Shown in pieces: positions 44,156 through 50,637 of a stretch of 64,000 nucleotides of DNA. Source of the DNA: Bacteroides acidifaciens. Lineage in GTDB: Bacteria > Bacteroidota > Bacteroidia > Bacteroidales > Bacteroidaceae. Below the pieces are notes generated by a model. The model ran no database searches. It was not told the origin of the DNA and saw only the letters and a program-made list of their open reading frames with translations. The translations under genes and the position numbers were made by a program. Location: assembly GCF_903181435.1 (NCBI RefSeq), contig NZ_CAEUHO010000001.1, forward strand, positions 2,232,001 to 2,296,000. Reading direction: 5' to 3'. Numbering within the stretch: the stretch's first letter is position 1; every line of letters begins with the position of its first letter.

Positions 44156-44205
44156 GTTAGTAACAACAAAAGATAGCATCTAACGATGCTCCTTTCTAAC
44201 CATTA
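44156..44205 (+). repeat. attC-like site 6
   Basis: GTTAG-TAACAAC, AAAAG-ATA-GCATC, TAAC loop, GATGC-TC-CTTTC, TAACCATTA; near copy of site 1. Confidence 0.8.
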
Positions 44206-44221
44206 GCTGTAATTATATGAC

Positions 44222-44800
44222 ATGAAAATCTATGAGAATAAAATATTGAGAATACTTGGATTTATTTTTATTTGGATTTATGTATTCGGTATGGGCATTT
44301 GTTTTGCCAGAAGGTGGTATGCCATTGGAATACCGGGAGTGGTTTTATTACTTGTATGGTTAAATCACAATCTTATAGGTGCAGCTATTCGTAGATATAG
44401 AGCAAGGCAGGCAATCAAACAGATAAAAAAGCATGGAACACGATTATCGGTTGATTTAAGCCAATGTAAAGTCTGTGCGCAGAAATGGAGTAGCAAGAAA
44501 TCAAGGATGCAAGAGCCAGTCTTTAAGGTATTCAATTCATGGGAAACCCAGTTTTGGAATGGTGTTAGCGGCTCTTTGTTTCCTGACATTTATCATAGTG
44601 AACAAGTAGTGTCCACTGCAATATGCACCGTGACGTACACCACTCCATACAAAGGAAAGACAAAAACATTTCGCAGTGATGCAATTTTGAAGGAAAAAGT
44701 TTCATTGGAAATGCTATTGCAATATTATGGAGTGGCAACGATTTACATAAATCCGAAGAATGACAATCAATATTATTTTGATTTGGATTTTCTAAAATAG
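44222..44800 (+). CDS. Cassette 7: two-pass membrane protein with C-terminal soluble domain
   Basis: 192 residues. Two N-terminal transmembrane segments (ILGFIFIWIYVFGMGICF and IPGVVLLLVWLNHNLIG), then a basic linker, then a beta-rich domain of about 110 residues (STAICTVTYTTPYKGKTKTF, ATIYINPKNDNQYYFDLDFL). The layout resembles DUF3592-like proteins, but I am not sure of that. Putative immunity by context. Confidence 0.6.
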   Translation: MKIYENKILRILGFIFIWIYVFGMGICFARRWYAIGIPGVVLLLVWLNHNLIGAAIRRYRARQAIKQIKKHGTRLSVDLSQCKVCAQKWSSKKSRMQEPVFKVFNSWETQFWNGVSGSLFPDIYHSEQVVSTAICTVTYTTPYKGKTKTFRSDAILKEKVSLEMLLQYYGVATIYINPKNDNQYYFDLDFLK

Positions 44801-44804
44801 ATAT

Positions 44805-44851
44805 AGCTAACAACGCAGGATAGCGGACAAGCCGTTCCCTGCTAACCATTA
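44805..44851 (+). repeat. attC-like site 7
   Basis: AGCTAACAAC, GCAGG-ATA-GCGG, ACAAG loop, CCGT-TC-CCTGC, TAACCATTA. The final A is the A of the start codon of cassette 8. Confidence 0.8.
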
Positions 44852-45312
44852 TGAATAATAAAGGAATAAAAAATACAGATAACTATTTTGAACGAGTGAA
44901 GCAACGTGCAAACCGGACGAATTACAGATACTATTTTTTTGACTACCTATATTTCAAAGGAGAGGTTTGGGGCAAGAAGATAGGACGGATGTCAGGTTTT
45001 ATACTGCTGTTTTGGTATTGGTGGTGGGTAGTAGTTCTGCCCGGCAACTTTCTCCTGATTAACAGTGTACCGCAATGGTCGTCCTTACATCTTGGTTATT
45101 TAGGTACAATGTTTTTGCTTATTTGTGTATTTATTCTTGCACGATACAGGAAAGCCCGTGTACAGGCATTGTTGAACCGCTACCGCCGCTCTAAGCATAT
45201 CAGCGCAGTACAGGCATATTTTCTGTTCCTGCTACCCTTTGTACTTTTCTTCTTAGAAACATGGCTGTTCGATGAATGGGGGTGGACGGATTGCGTGAGG
45301 TGGAACAAATGA
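44851..45312 (+). CDS. Cassette 8: multi-pass membrane protein, lacks its own downstream site
   Basis: 153 residues with about three transmembrane segments (GFILLFWYWWWVVVLPG, LGTMFLLICVFILARY, YFLFLLPFVLFFLETWLF). No family recognised. Its ATG begins in attC-like site 7. No attC-like site follows; the element backbone resumes within about 30 bases. The array has either lost its distal end or is anchored there. Confidence 0.62.
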   Translation: MNNKGIKNTDNYFERVKQRANRTNYRYYFFDYLYFKGEVWGKKIGRMSGFILLFWYWWWVVVLPGNFLLINSVPQWSSLHLGYLGTMFLLICVFILARYRKARVQALLNRYRRSKHISAVQAYFLFLLPFVLFFLETWLFDEWGWTDCVRWNK

Positions 45313-45340
45313 TATGTCATTCATATATAAAACATCAGAT

Positions 45341-46183
45341 ATGGAACAACGGATTACATCATTATTGCTTCCCGCTCCCGAAGCGGAGCTGGAAGCGTCC
45401 TGCAAGGAACTGGACGAAAAGGTAACATGGCTGCTGCACAACAGCCGGAAAATGGACAACTACTTGGAACTTGAACCGTTCAGCAAGGACGGGCGGCTGT
45501 GCGCCCACGTGTGCGACACGCTCAAAAGCCTGCCGGAAACGCCGACACTGGCGACATACAAGGACTACAAGGCAATCATCATCCTGCTGGGTATGTCCAC
45601 CACCCGTTACGCCATACTGGACGAACTGGCGGAACAGCACCGCAAGCGGGACGACATACCCGAACTGACCGCCTACTGCGATGCGCTCCACTGGATGCGA
45701 CCGGGACGGCAGTACCTCTGCAACGTGTACAACACGGTATGCCACGCTTTCCACCTGCTGCGGAGAAACCCGGTGAGGGACAACCGACTGCTGGTGACGG
45801 AAAAGGAGCTGCGCCACGCCGAACGGATGCTGCCGGAACTGGGCAGGCAGACGTTCACCGAAATGGTACGTCTGAAAGGCTACATGGTCTATGATGCCGA
45901 GCAACTGGCGGACAAATGCGGCATGGAATACGGCTCGTTCCGGCGAAAGGTAAAGAAAATGACCGGGTACACGGCTAAGGAATGGGTGATAAAGGAACGG
46001 GTAAAGGACGTGGAACACTACCTGATGAACACAAACCTCACGCTTACCGAAGTGGCGTTCACCACCGGGTTCGCATCGACATCGAACCTGAACGACTTCT
46101 GCAAGGCGTATCTTTTAGATACCCCCGGAGAAATACGCAGAAAAGCGCAGGAAACAAGAAAATGCACAGTTACAAGAACGTAA
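45341..46183 (+). CDS. AraC-type helix-turn-helix protein of element B backbone
   Basis: 280 residues from MEQRITSLLLPAPEAELEAS (ATG at 45341). The C-terminus holds an AraC-type DNA-binding domain (AEQLADKCGMEYGSFRRKVK, TLTEVAFTTGFASTSNLNDF). The N-terminal 190 residues are helical and unrecognised. GC is much higher than in the cassettes that end just before it, marking the cargo/backbone border. Likely a regulator of element functions next to rteC. Confidence 0.75.
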   Translation: MEQRITSLLLPAPEAELEASCKELDEKVTWLLHNSRKMDNYLELEPFSKDGRLCAHVCDTLKSLPETPTLATYKDYKAIIILLGMSTTRYAILDELAEQHRKRDDIPELTAYCDALHWMRPGRQYLCNVYNTVCHAFHLLRRNPVRDNRLLVTEKELRHAERMLPELGRQTFTEMVRLKGYMVYDAEQLADKCGMEYGSFRRKVKKMTGYTAKEWVIKERVKDVEHYLMNTNLTLTEVAFTTGFASTSNLNDFCKAYLLDTPGEIRRKAQETRKCTVTRT

Positions 46184-46221
46184 TGTGAAAAATCAAGAAT
46201 AAAACAGATTTTTTATGCCCG

Positions 46222-46229
46222 TAACTTTG
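46222..46229 (+). promoter_or_regulatory. -7 box of element B rteC
   Basis: TAACTTTG lies 27 bases before the ATG at 46257 and inside a longer open frame, so it fixes the start. Confidence 0.55.
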
Positions 46230-46256
46230 TGCTTCATAAAAGATAAGCACAAGGTT

Positions 46257-47117
46257 ATGGAACATAAGATACTGTTGGAAACATACTTCGCCGGACTGCT
46301 TCAAAAAGTGGAATGGCAGATACAGGAATACGAGGACACCGCAGCGGACACGCTGACGCTCTGCCGCCTGTGCGTGGACTACCTGCAAGAGATACTGGGC
46401 GAACTCAAAACCTTTATAATCTCCTACCCGTTCGCCAGCACGGAAGAAGAAATACACTTCTTCAAGGAACTGAAACCGCTTTTAGCAAGCAAAATCATCT
46501 ATTACAACACCGTTTACAAGATAGAGGTGCGCTTCCCCAGCGGCAGCGAGGACGTGCAGCGGGACTACCTGCTGTCGGAAACCGACCGGATTTCAAAGTC
46601 GTTCCAGCGGAACTTGGCGTTCTACCAGTACCACCGCACGAAAGCCACCTACTTGGACAGGCAGTATTTCATGCGTGGGAAGCCTGACATACAAATCATT
46701 GTGGACAGTTTCTATTACGAAACAGACCCACAGTTCAGCACCAGTCACGACTTCAAGGTAGCCAAGATTTTAGCCAACGAATTGCTGGAAATATACCTCA
46801 CCAACCGACTGCACGAGCTGGAACGCCGGGAACAGCGCAAGCGGGTGAAGAACGGCTTCACGGGAAAGGTGCTGCGCTGGACGGGGACGAAAAGGGCGTT
46901 GGTGGAGCTTGTCTACGCACTGGACGCCTGCGGCTGTCTGAACAAGGGAACGGTTGAGATAAAGGAGATTGTAGCCTATTTTGAATATGTGTTCGACATC
47001 GACCTCGGCGACTTCTACCATACCTACATGGAACTCAAAGCCAAGACCAAAGACCGCACGGGCTTCCTCTCCACCCTGAAAGAAAGGTTGCTGCTGCGCA
47101 TGAGGGAGCAGGATTAG
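46257..47117 (+). CDS. rteC: RteC-domain regulator, element B copy
   Basis: 286 residues. RteC features include FPSGSEDVQRDY, RNLAFYQYHR, FSTSHDFKVAKILANELLEI and KGTVEIKEIV. By analogy with CTnDOT it activates transcription of excision genes. It is homologous to the element A protein at 30056 but much richer in GC, so the two elements diverged before coming together. A terminator follows at 47145-47180. Confidence 0.88.
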   Translation: MEHKILLETYFAGLLQKVEWQIQEYEDTAADTLTLCRLCVDYLQEILGELKTFIISYPFASTEEEIHFFKELKPLLASKIIYYNTVYKIEVRFPSGSEDVQRDYLLSETDRISKSFQRNLAFYQYHRTKATYLDRQYFMRGKPDIQIIVDSFYYETDPQFSTSHDFKVAKILANELLEIYLTNRLHELERREQRKRVKNGFTGKVLRWTGTKRALVELVYALDACGCLNKGTVEIKEIVAYFEYVFDIDLGDFYHTYMELKAKTKDRTGFLSTLKERLLLRMREQD

Positions 47118-47144
47118 GCAACCGTGCTTTAACAAAATTTATTT

Positions 47145-47180
47145 CGCCACAGGTGGGTTCGCCTGTGGCGTTTTATTTTT
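47145..47180 (+). terminator. Terminator after element B rteC
   Basis: CGCCACAGG pairs with CCTGTGGCG (8-base loop), followed by TTTTATTTTT. Confidence 0.85.
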
Positions 47181-47221
47181 CAGGACACCCGAACTTTGCG
47201 GCAAATCAATTAGTTACCATT

Positions 47222-47581
47222 ATGGAAATAATAACATTCGAGTCCAAAGCCTACAAGGAGCTGGACAACAAGATTACCGCCATTGCCGACTACATCTTCA
47301 ACCACGTGGAAACGGCAAGACAAAGCGAGGAAGATATGTGGGTGGACAGCTACGAGGTCTGCACGTTCCTGAAAATAAGCGAAAAGACCCTGCAACGCCT
47401 GCGGGTGTCGGGGACTATCGCCTATTCCAACATCAGGGGACGCTACTTCTACAAGGTCAGCGAGATACGCCGGATGCTGGAAGAACGCCTGATAAGGAGC
47501 AACAAGGAGAACATCGACAACCTGATAACCAACCACCAACTGTATGCTAAGGAAAGAGGAAATCTTAGAAAGGACAAGTAA
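47222..47581 (+). CDS. Helix-turn-helix excisionase-like protein, element B copy
   Basis: 119 residues from the ATG at 47222 (same length and start as the element A homologue). The winged-helix segment VDSYEVCTFLKISEKTLQRL is followed by YSNIRGRYFYKVSEIRRML. The gene overlaps the primase gene by 38 bases, an arrangement preserved in both elements. Probable excision or transcription factor. Confidence 0.82.
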   Translation: MEIITFESKAYKELDNKITAIADYIFNHVETARQSEEDMWVDSYEVCTFLKISEKTLQRLRVSGTIAYSNIRGRYFYKVSEIRRMLEERLIRSNKENIDNLITNHQLYAKERGNLRKDK

Positions 47582-49616
47582 CGGGCTGGCGGTGTTCAAA
47601 CACTACCTGCCCGGCAACTGGCGCATAGGTCGCAACTTCCTTAACCCGCTGTACGAGGACAGCAAGGCTTCCTGCAACATCTATTTCGACCGCCGGGGCG
47701 GTATCTACAAGATGAAAGACTTCGGCAACGACAGTTACAGCGGCGATTGTTTCTTCCTCGTGGGGCAGTTAAAGGGGCTGGACTGCAACCGGGCGGCTGA
47801 CTTCGTGGAAATACTGGAAATCATCGACCGGGATTTGGGCTTGGGGCTGGCATCCGGCACCCCGGTTTCCGTTCCCCCGGCAACCGTCCGCCGGGCAGTG
47901 CCGGACAAACCCGAAGAAACAACCGAAAAGCCCGTCAAGCCCTACCAGTTCCGGGAACAGAAGTTCCCGCTTGCCGAACTGGTGTACTGGCAACAGTACG
48001 GCATCACGCCCGAACTGCTGGAACGTTACAAGGTCTGCTCGCTCCGGGAATACAACAGTGAAACGGCAGAGGGGAAGCCGTACACCTACACTTCATCGGT
48101 GGCAGAACCCATGTACGGCTACAAGGGCAAACAGCACATCAAGCTGTACCGCCCGTTCTCCACGCCCCGCTTCCTCTACGGCGGCAGCTTCGGCGAAAAC
48201 TACTGTTTCGGGCTGGAGCAACTGCCCGCCAAAGGCGATACGCTCTTTATCACGGGCGGCGAGAAAGACGTACTTTCATTGGCGGCGCATGGTTTTCACG
48301 CTATCTGCTTCAACAGCGAAACGGTGACGATACCGCCCACGCTGGTTTATCGGCTGACGTTCCGCTTCAAGCACATCGTCCTGCTCTTTGACATGGACAA
48401 GACGGGCAGGGAAAGTTCACGCAAGCAGGAAAAACTGTTGGAAGAATTTGGCGTGAAACGCCTGCTGCTCCCGCTTCCGGGAACGAAAGAGGAAAAGGAC
48501 ATATCCGACTACTTCAAAGCCGGGAACACCCGTGAAGATTTCCTGAAACTGTTTATAGAATTTTTAGACAACCTGTATAGCGACACACTAATTATGCTAA
48601 AATCGTGCGAGATAGATTTCAACAACCCGCCCGCCAAAGCGCAAGAGATTATTTCGGCGGGTGACGTTCCGTTAGGGACACAAGGCAACCTGTTCGGCAT
48701 CACCGGGGGCGAGGGAACGGGCAAGAGCAATTATGTAGCCGCAATCGTGGCGGGCTGCATCTGCCCGGCTGGTGCGGACATAGATACGCTGGGCATACAG
48801 ATAACCGCCAACGGCAGGCACAAGGCGGTCTTGCTCTATGACACCGAACAGTCGGAAGTGCAACTGTTCAAGAATGTAGGCAACCTGCTGGCACGAGCGG
48901 GGCAGCAGGACAAACCCGATGAACTGAAAGCGTTCTGCCTGACGGGTATGTCACGCAAGGAACGCCTGAACGCCATTGTGCAGAGCATGGACAAGTTCTA
49001 CTACCAGTACGGCGGCATCCAGTTGGTCGTCATTGACGGCATCGCCGACCTTGTTAAGAGTGCCAACGATGAAGCGGAAAGCGTGGCGGTGATAGATGAA
49101 CTTTATCGGCTGGCTGGCATCTACAACACGTGTATTCTGTGCGTGCTGCATTTCGTCCCCAACGGATTGAAACTGCGGGGACATTTGGGCAGCGAGTTGC
49201 AGCGCAAGGCGGCTACAATCCTTTCGATAGAGAAAGACGATGAACCCGCCCAGTCGGTGGTAAAAGCCCTGAAAGTAAGGGACGGAAGCCCGCTGGACGT
49301 GCCGCTGATGCTCTTTGCATGGGACAAGGAAGCCGGGATGCACGTGTACAAGGGCGAGAAGCCCCGTGAGGAAAAGGAGAAGCGCAAGGAAAGGGAACTG
49401 GTGAATGTCGCACGTGACATCTTCGGGCGGCAGACACGCATCACCTACATAGACCTTTGCGAGCAGTTGCAGCAGGTCTTGGACATCAAGGAGCGCACCG
49501 CAAAGAGCTATATCCGCTTCATGCGGGAAAGGGACATCATCACCAAAGACACGGCGAACCAAAGCTGTTTTGTCATAGGTTCATATAATCTTCAAAGGAA
49601 CGCAAGCTGCCCGTAG
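47544..49616 (+). CDS. Bifunctional primase/helicase-like protein (TOPRIM plus RecA-like ATPase)
   Basis: 690 residues. The N-terminus has a zinc-less CHC2-like region (SCNIYFDRRGGIYKMKDFG), a TOPRIM domain follows (TLFITGGEKDVLSLA and LLFDMDKTGRESS, about residues 230-300), and then a RecA/DnaB-like ATPase has Walker A GGEGTGKSNYVAAI near 392 and Walker B LVVIDGIADLV near 495. It probably primes or unwinds the transferred strand or supports element replication. It is intact here, whereas the element A copy is cut by the IS. Confidence 0.85.
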   Translation: MLRKEEILERTSNGLAVFKHYLPGNWRIGRNFLNPLYEDSKASCNIYFDRRGGIYKMKDFGNDSYSGDCFFLVGQLKGLDCNRAADFVEILEIIDRDLGLGLASGTPVSVPPATVRRAVPDKPEETTEKPVKPYQFREQKFPLAELVYWQQYGITPELLERYKVCSLREYNSETAEGKPYTYTSSVAEPMYGYKGKQHIKLYRPFSTPRFLYGGSFGENYCFGLEQLPAKGDTLFITGGEKDVLSLAAHGFHAICFNSETVTIPPTLVYRLTFRFKHIVLLFDMDKTGRESSRKQEKLLEEFGVKRLLLPLPGTKEEKDISDYFKAGNTREDFLKLFIEFLDNLYSDTLIMLKSCEIDFNNPPAKAQEIISAGDVPLGTQGNLFGITGGEGTGKSNYVAAIVAGCICPAGADIDTLGIQITANGRHKAVLLYDTEQSEVQLFKNVGNLLARAGQQDKPDELKAFCLTGMSRKERLNAIVQSMDKFYYQYGGIQLVVIDGIADLVKSANDEAESVAVIDELYRLAGIYNTCILCVLHFVPNGLKLRGHLGSELQRKAATILSIEKDDEPAQSVVKALKVRDGSPLDVPLMLFAWDKEAGMHVYKGEKPREEKEKRKERELVNVARDIFGRQTRITYIDLCEQLQQVLDIKERTAKSYIRFMRERDIITKDTANQSCFVIGSYNLQRNASCP

Positions 49617-49655
49617 GCGTATGGGCTGAACTTGTGTATTTTTAGGTGCTTGTGT

Positions 49656-49690
49656 CCTGCCCTGTTGTGAAACACGGCAGGATTTTTTCT
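49656..49690 (+). terminator. Terminator after primase gene
   Basis: CCTGCC pairs with GGCAGG around a 14-base loop, followed by ATTTTTT. Confidence 0.7.
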
Positions 49691-49720
49691 GTTTGCACGT
49701 GAAAATTCAGGGTATTTGCT

Positions 49721-49728
49721 TAACTTTG
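49721..49728 (+). promoter_or_regulatory. Promoter of structured RNA candidate 2
   Basis: TAACTTTG (-7 type) with TTTG at 49692-49695 upstream; it precedes the first hairpin of the RNA candidate. Confidence 0.5.
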
Positions 49729-49733
49729 CAGAA

Positions 49734-49964
49734 GTTACACGAAAAAAGTAACGGCAGTTGGACGGCGGTTGCCGGAATATTGCCTTTATATATAACATAT
49801 ACGTTCGCCGAACGTCCCAAAGTAGAAAACTGGCACTTTTCAAAATGTGGGGATATTCAGCGCAGGATATGCTATGCGTTTGTCATAGCGTGGCTGCACT
49901 GTTTCCACATTTGGGTATGCCAGTACCTCTACTTTGAAACAGCGTCATGCCACGCTTTCTTTTT
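49734..49964 (+). ncRNA. Structured RNA candidate 2 (same family as the one at 21935)
   Basis: About 230 bases between a promoter and a terminator-like stem (AGCGTGGC at 49887-49894 with GCCACGCT at 49949-49956, then TTCTTTTT). It opens with a GTTAC-acGAAAAAA-GTAAC hairpin, matching the GTCAC-GAAAA-GTGGC hairpin of candidate 1. The 3' blocks TTTGGGT, TGCCAG, ACCTC and CTTTCTTTTT align with candidate 1, while the closing stems differ in sequence but both pair. It sits between the primase and a reductase gene. An overlapping 94-codon frame has no support. Confidence 0.5.
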
Positions 49965-50022
49965 AGGTGGCGGCTAACGTGCAAAGACAGTAGGGATTTA
50001 TATCACTTTAATACCTGACAAT

Positions 50023-50541
50023 ATGGAACAAATCAAAGCGCACATCGCCGTATCGCTGGACGGGCATACCGCCACGCCGGACTATGAACTGGACTGGATG
50101 CCCGGTGAGGTCAAGGAACTGGCGGCAAGGGAACACGCCGCCGCAAGCTGCCTGCTTATGGGGGCGAACACCTACAACTACATCTTTGAACACTGGGGCG
50201 GGTGGCCGCACAAAAGCAAACGGTCTTTTGTGGTGTCACACTACGACACCAACGTGACGCCGGACTGCGGCGTGGAGTTCCTGACCGAAGAACCGCTGCA
50301 AAGAATTTATGAACTGAAACAGGAAACCGACATACTGGTGGTGGGCGGCGGCAAGCTGCTTACTTCATTGATTAAAGCCGGGTTGCTGGACAGCCTGACA
50401 ATCTACACCGTCCCGGTCATGGCGGGCAAAGGCATCGGCTTTATCGGGGAAACATTCGGCTCACATTGGAAACTCTCGGAAAGCAGGGTGCTGGATAACG
50501 GGGTGGTCTGTTCGACCTACCTGTTTGGCGGGAGCGTATAA
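50023..50541 (+). CDS. RibD C-terminal/dihydrofolate reductase-like protein
   Basis: 172 residues. KAHIAVSLDGHTATPDYELD at the start, then LLMGANTYNYI, DILVVGGGKLLTSLIKAGLL and MAGKGIGFIGE define the RibD-C/DHFR-like NADPH-dependent reductase fold. Substrate unknown; standalone members are not usually trimethoprim-resistance DHFRs. It is a lone cargo gene on the plus strand, converging on topB. Its stop abuts the minus-strand terminator of that operon. Confidence 0.8.
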   Translation: MEQIKAHIAVSLDGHTATPDYELDWMPGEVKELAAREHAAASCLLMGANTYNYIFEHWGGWPHKSKRSFVVSHYDTNVTPDCGVEFLTEEPLQRIYELKQETDILVVGGGKLLTSLIKAGLLDSLTIYTVPVMAGKGIGFIGETFGSHWKLSESRVLDNGVVCSTYLFGGSV

Positions 50542-50568
50542 AAAATGCGCCCGGTTCCCGCCGGGCGC
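50541..50568 (-). terminator. Terminator of the DUF3945-topB operon
   Basis: GCGCCCGG pairs with CCGGGCGC (6-base loop); on the minus strand it is followed by ATTTTTT. Confidence 0.75.
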
Positions 50569-50570
50569 AA

Positions 50571-50590
50571 CCACTAAAATTTCAATTATT
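50571..50590. repeat. Inverted repeat flanking the topB operon, left copy
   Basis: CCACTAAAATTTCAATTATT is inverted at 54070-54089 with one mismatch. The pair encloses topB and the DUF3945 gene. Confidence 0.6.
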
Positions 50591-50637
50591 ATAAGTTGTA
50601 AAACCTATCACAATGAAATTTCAGTGGCAAAGATAGG

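Larger units (their letters stand above)
39947..45312 (+). mobile_element. Integron-like cassette array, eight cassettes and seven attC-like sites
   Basis: Eight co-directional genes, each followed (except the last) by a short imperfect hairpin repeat. Sites share TAACAA, an arm, ATA, an inner arm, a 4-5 base loop, the inner arm complement, TC, the arm complement and a final AACCATTA. Arms change in compensating pairs (GAAAG/CTTTC, GGAAAG/CTTTCC, GCAGG/CCTGC). The cassettes are AT-rich compared with the backbone. The organisation fits rAID-type immunity gene arrays of gut Bacteroidales. Confidence 0.85.

Noticed and set aside
40429..44851. Regular hairpin repeats considered as a CRISPR array
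   Set aside because: Repeats are 0.4-1.2 kb apart with a full gene in each interval, vary in their arms, and no cas gene is present.
49693..49977. 94-codon plus-strand ORF over structured RNA candidate 2
   Set aside because: Its start lies upstream of the likely promoter, composition is odd (Cys/Trp/His-rich), and the interval shows RNA-type paired stems shared with the 21.9 kb locus.
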